Part shown: positions 4,921-6,316 of the stretch, piece after piece
Numbering within the stretch: position 1 is the first letter of the stretch
Layout of the letters: every line of letters starts with the position of its first letter
NCBI GenBank assembly: GCA_002329705.1
Contig: DCUC01000017.1
Span: 29,235 to 35,550, forward strand
Direction: 5' to 3'
DNA length: 6,316 bases
Origin: Caryophanales bacterium UBA1424
GTDB lineage: Bacteria > Bacillota_I > Bacilli_A > RFN20 > CAG-826
Translations under genes and position numbers: made by a program
The notes under the pieces: generated by a model
What the model was told of the DNA's origin: nothing
Database searches by the model: none
The model's input: only the letters and a program-made list of their open reading frames with translations

Positions 4921-5919
4921 ATGGCAAAAGAAACATCTAAAGACAAAATGTCCGCCCTCGATGAGGCGTTAAAGGCCATCGAAAAAACATATGGTAAAGG
5001 CGCGGTCATGCGCCTTGGCGAAAGACCACACGTCGAAGTTGACGCGATTCCTTCAGGTTCGCTTCTCCTGGACTATTCACTCGGTGTCGGCGGATATCCC
5101 AAAGGCCGCATCATCGAGATCTATGGACCGGAAAGCAGCGGCAAAACAACTCTGGCGCTTCACGCGATTGCCGAAGCTCAGAAGATGGGCGGTCGGGCCG
5201 CCTTTGTCGATGCCGAACATTCAATCGACCCGATCTATGCCCGCAATTTAGGCGTCGACATTGATGATTTAATTCTTTCGCAGCCCGATAGTGGTGAACA
5301 GGCACTTGAAATTGTGGAAATGCTAGCTTCGAGCGGAGCCATCGACATCATTGTCGTCGACAGCGTCGCCGCTCTTGTTCCGCAAGCGGAACTCGATGGT
5401 TTGATGGGCGATAATCAGGTCGGACTTCAAGCCCGCTTGATGTCGAAGGCGATGCGCAAGCTCGTCGCCGTCCTCAACCGCTCTTCATGCACGATTATCT
5501 TCATCAATCAACTCCGTGAGAAAGTCGGCATCGTCTATGGAAATCCGGAGACGACAAGCGGTGGACGAGCCCTTAAATTCTATGCCTCAGTTCGCATCGA
5601 CATTCGTCGTTCAGAAGCGATTAAAGATGGCAACGATCTCGTCGGAAATACGGTCAATATTAAAGTTGTCAAGAACAAAGTTGCACCACCTTTTAAATCC
5701 TGCAAAGTTGATATCATCTATGGCAAAGGCATCTCTAAAGAGGGCGAAGTTCTCGACCTTGCCATCGATATGGGACTGATTAAGAAATCGGGATCATGGT
5801 ATGAATATAGCGGCGAAAGAATCGGTCAGGGCCGCGAGACCGCCAAGGAATTTTTAAAGAAAAACGAGACCGTGATGCACGATCTCGTCACTAAGCTAAA
5901 AACCGGAATTGCCCAATAA
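4921..5919 (+). CDS. recA: Recombinase RecA
   Basis: ATP-dependent strand-exchange protein for homologous repair, and co-protease for LexA where that exists. At 332 residues it is full length, slightly shorter than Bacillus RecA because the acidic C-terminal tail is reduced. The N-terminal polymerisation helix covers about residues 8-30. Walker A is GPESSGKT (69-76), the catalytic Glu lies in DAEH (Glu99), and Walker B is IIVVDS with Asp147. DNA-binding loop L1 lies near 159-168 ([10 protein letters not shown]) and L2 near 198-215 ([17 protein letters not shown] region). [12 protein letters not shown] and the [10 protein letters not shown]-terminal motif are also intact. GAGGA six bases upstream supports the ATG. 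Transcription could come from the pgsA-pncC side or from the repeat-bearing gap just upstream. The next gene converges three bases past the stop. Confidence 0.98.
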   Translation: MAKETSKDKMSALDEALKAIEKTYGKGAVMRLGERPHVEVDAIPSGSLLLDYSLGVGGYPKGRIIEIYGPESSGKTTLALHAIAEAQKMGGRAAFVDAEHSIDPIYARNLGVDIDDLILSQPDSGEQALEIVEMLASSGAIDIIVVDSVAALVPQAELDGLMGDNQVGLQARLMSKAMRKLVAVLNRSSCTIIFINQLREKVGIVYGNPETTSGGRALKFYASVRIDIRRSEAIKDGNDLVGNTVNIKVVKNKVAPPFKSCKVDIIYGKGISKEGEVLDLAIDMGLIKKSGSWYEYSGERIGQGRETAKEFLKKNETVMHDLVTKLKTGIAQ

Positions 5920-5922
5920 TAT

Positions 5923-6219
5923 CTATTTGATTTTTGCGATTACTTCAATATAATCGCCAAGTAAATCCGCTAACTCTTCTCGATTCAGCTCGTGAATTCG
6001 ATCGCGAATCTGTTCGACAAGAGTTTTTTCTTCAAGACCGACGAGGTAATCAATTGTGACTTCTAGAATGCGCGCCATTTTAATCAGCGTTTTAATATCG
6101 GGGTCGCGGGCGCCAGCCTCGTAATTGCTAATTGTCTTCGAACTCAAATCAAGGAGATCAGCTAGTTCTTTTTGCTTTAGACCTTTTTTCTGACGCGCGT
6201 TTTTTAAATTAGTGAGCAT
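5923..6219 (-). CDS. XRE-family helix-turn-helix transcriptional regulator
   Basis: A 98-residue protein. Residues 5-61 form a Cro/C1-type DNA-binding domain: LKNARQKKGLKQKELADLL is the first part, SSKTISNYEAGARDPD (26-41) covers the recognition helix and the following turn, and LIKMARILEVTIDYLVG closes the domain. About 37 residues of charged helix follow, probably for dimerisation. Ligand and target genes cannot be told from the sequence. There is no Shine-Dalgarno sequence before the ATG; a weak TATCGT (6232-6237, minus strand) could be a -10 box with a very short leader. The gene converges on recA with a three-base gap, and an open frame starts divergently 23 bases upstream, a common arrangement for self-regulating XRE genes. 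It could be a phage- or toxin-antitoxin-derived regulator, but no such partner is visible. Confidence 0.88.
   Translation of the reverse strand: MLTNLKNARQKKGLKQKELADLLDLSSKTISNYEAGARDPDIKTLIKMARILEVTIDYLVGLEEKTLVEQIRDRIHELNREELADLLGDYIEVIAKIK
5936..5957 (+). other. Hairpin just past the recA stop codon
   Basis: GCGATTA-CTTCAATA-TAATCGC is a perfect 7-bp stem with an 8-nt loop, starting 17 nt after recA ends. It lacks a following T-run on either strand, so it does not look like a standard intrinsic terminator. It could stabilise the 3' end of recA mRNA or assist factor-dependent termination. It lies within the last codons of the convergent regulator gene, encoding the DYIEVIA region, so it may be chance. 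Confidence 0.3.
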
Positions 6220-6242
6220 ACATACATTTTTACGATAAGAAC

Positions 6243-6316
6243 ATGGCGATGCAATTTATCTTTACGCGTTCCAACAAAAAGAAGAAAACCGCCATCATAT
6301 CGGAACAAAACGTTCT
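6243..6316 (+). CDS. Possible 5' end of an unidentified gene, cut by the window edge
   Basis: An ATG opens a frame that stays open to the edge, giving MAMQFIFTRSNKKKK followed by nine more residues. A second in-frame ATG is at 6249. Codon use resembles the neighbouring genes. There is no clear ribosome-binding site, and TACGAT (6231-6236) is only a weak -10 candidate. I do not recognise the protein; it does not resemble the start of RNase Y, the usual neighbour after recA in many Bacilli. With about 24 codons visible it could be a chance frame. Confidence 0.3.
   Translation, partial: MAMQFIFTRSNKKKKTAIISEQNV

Noticed and set aside
6303..6315. GAAC-AAAAC-GTTC near the right edge as a LexA site
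   Set aside because: The spacer is five bases instead of four, and it lies inside a possible coding frame rather than at a promoter.
1..6316. CRISPR arrays, tRNA genes, insertion sequences, phage genes, toxin-antitoxin pairs
   Set aside because: I saw no direct-repeat arrays, cloverleaf sequences, transposase or integrase motifs, or a toxin partner for the XRE gene.

Overview
The window looks like chromosomal core DNA from a member of the Bacillota, most likely class Bacilli or a related streamlined lineage. DnaD, RecU and GpsB are largely restricted to that group, and the RNase P RNA is of the Bacillus (class B) type. Base composition is moderately AT-rich. Several genes end in TGA and none needs TGA read as Trp, so the standard bacterial code fits better than the Mycoplasma code. 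Nothing points to a phage, transposon, CRISPR array or defence island.

Layout. (1) Positions 1-306 hold the end of a CCA-adding-type tRNA nucleotidyltransferase, which stops surprisingly early. (2) dnaD and nth (357-1644, plus strand) overlap and form the replication-initiation/base-excision-repair pair known from Bacillus. (3) A minus-strand pair, a DEDDh exonuclease followed by recU (2938 down to 1630), converges on nth with overlapping 3' ends. (4) A 123-bp divergent intergenic region carries the best promoter of the window, driving gpsB (3062-3424). (5) rnpB (about 3425-3764) begins at the gpsB stop codon and is followed 17 nt later by pgsA. (6) pgsA overlaps cinA/pncC, and recA follows after 50 nt. 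(7) A small XRE-type regulator (6219 down to 5923) converges on recA, and a possible partial gene runs off the right edge.

The content is housekeeping: tRNA 3' maturation and RNase P for tRNA processing, DnaD for replication restart/initiation, Nth, RecU, RecA and an exonuclease for DNA and RNA metabolism, GpsB for cell-wall growth, PgsA for anionic phospholipid synthesis, and PncC for NAD-related nucleotide salvage. In Bacillus subtilis these genes lie in two separate neighbourhoods (cca...dnaD-nth...recU-ypsA-gpsB-rnpB and pgsA-cinA-recA). Here they are joined at rnpB with nearly all spacers removed.

I found no clear undescribed system. The points most worth a second look are the early stop of the nucleotidyltransferase, the RNase P RNA gene packed without spacers between two protein genes, the exonuclease taking the place usually held by ypsA/ponA, and inverted repeats in the gpsB and recA upstream regions.
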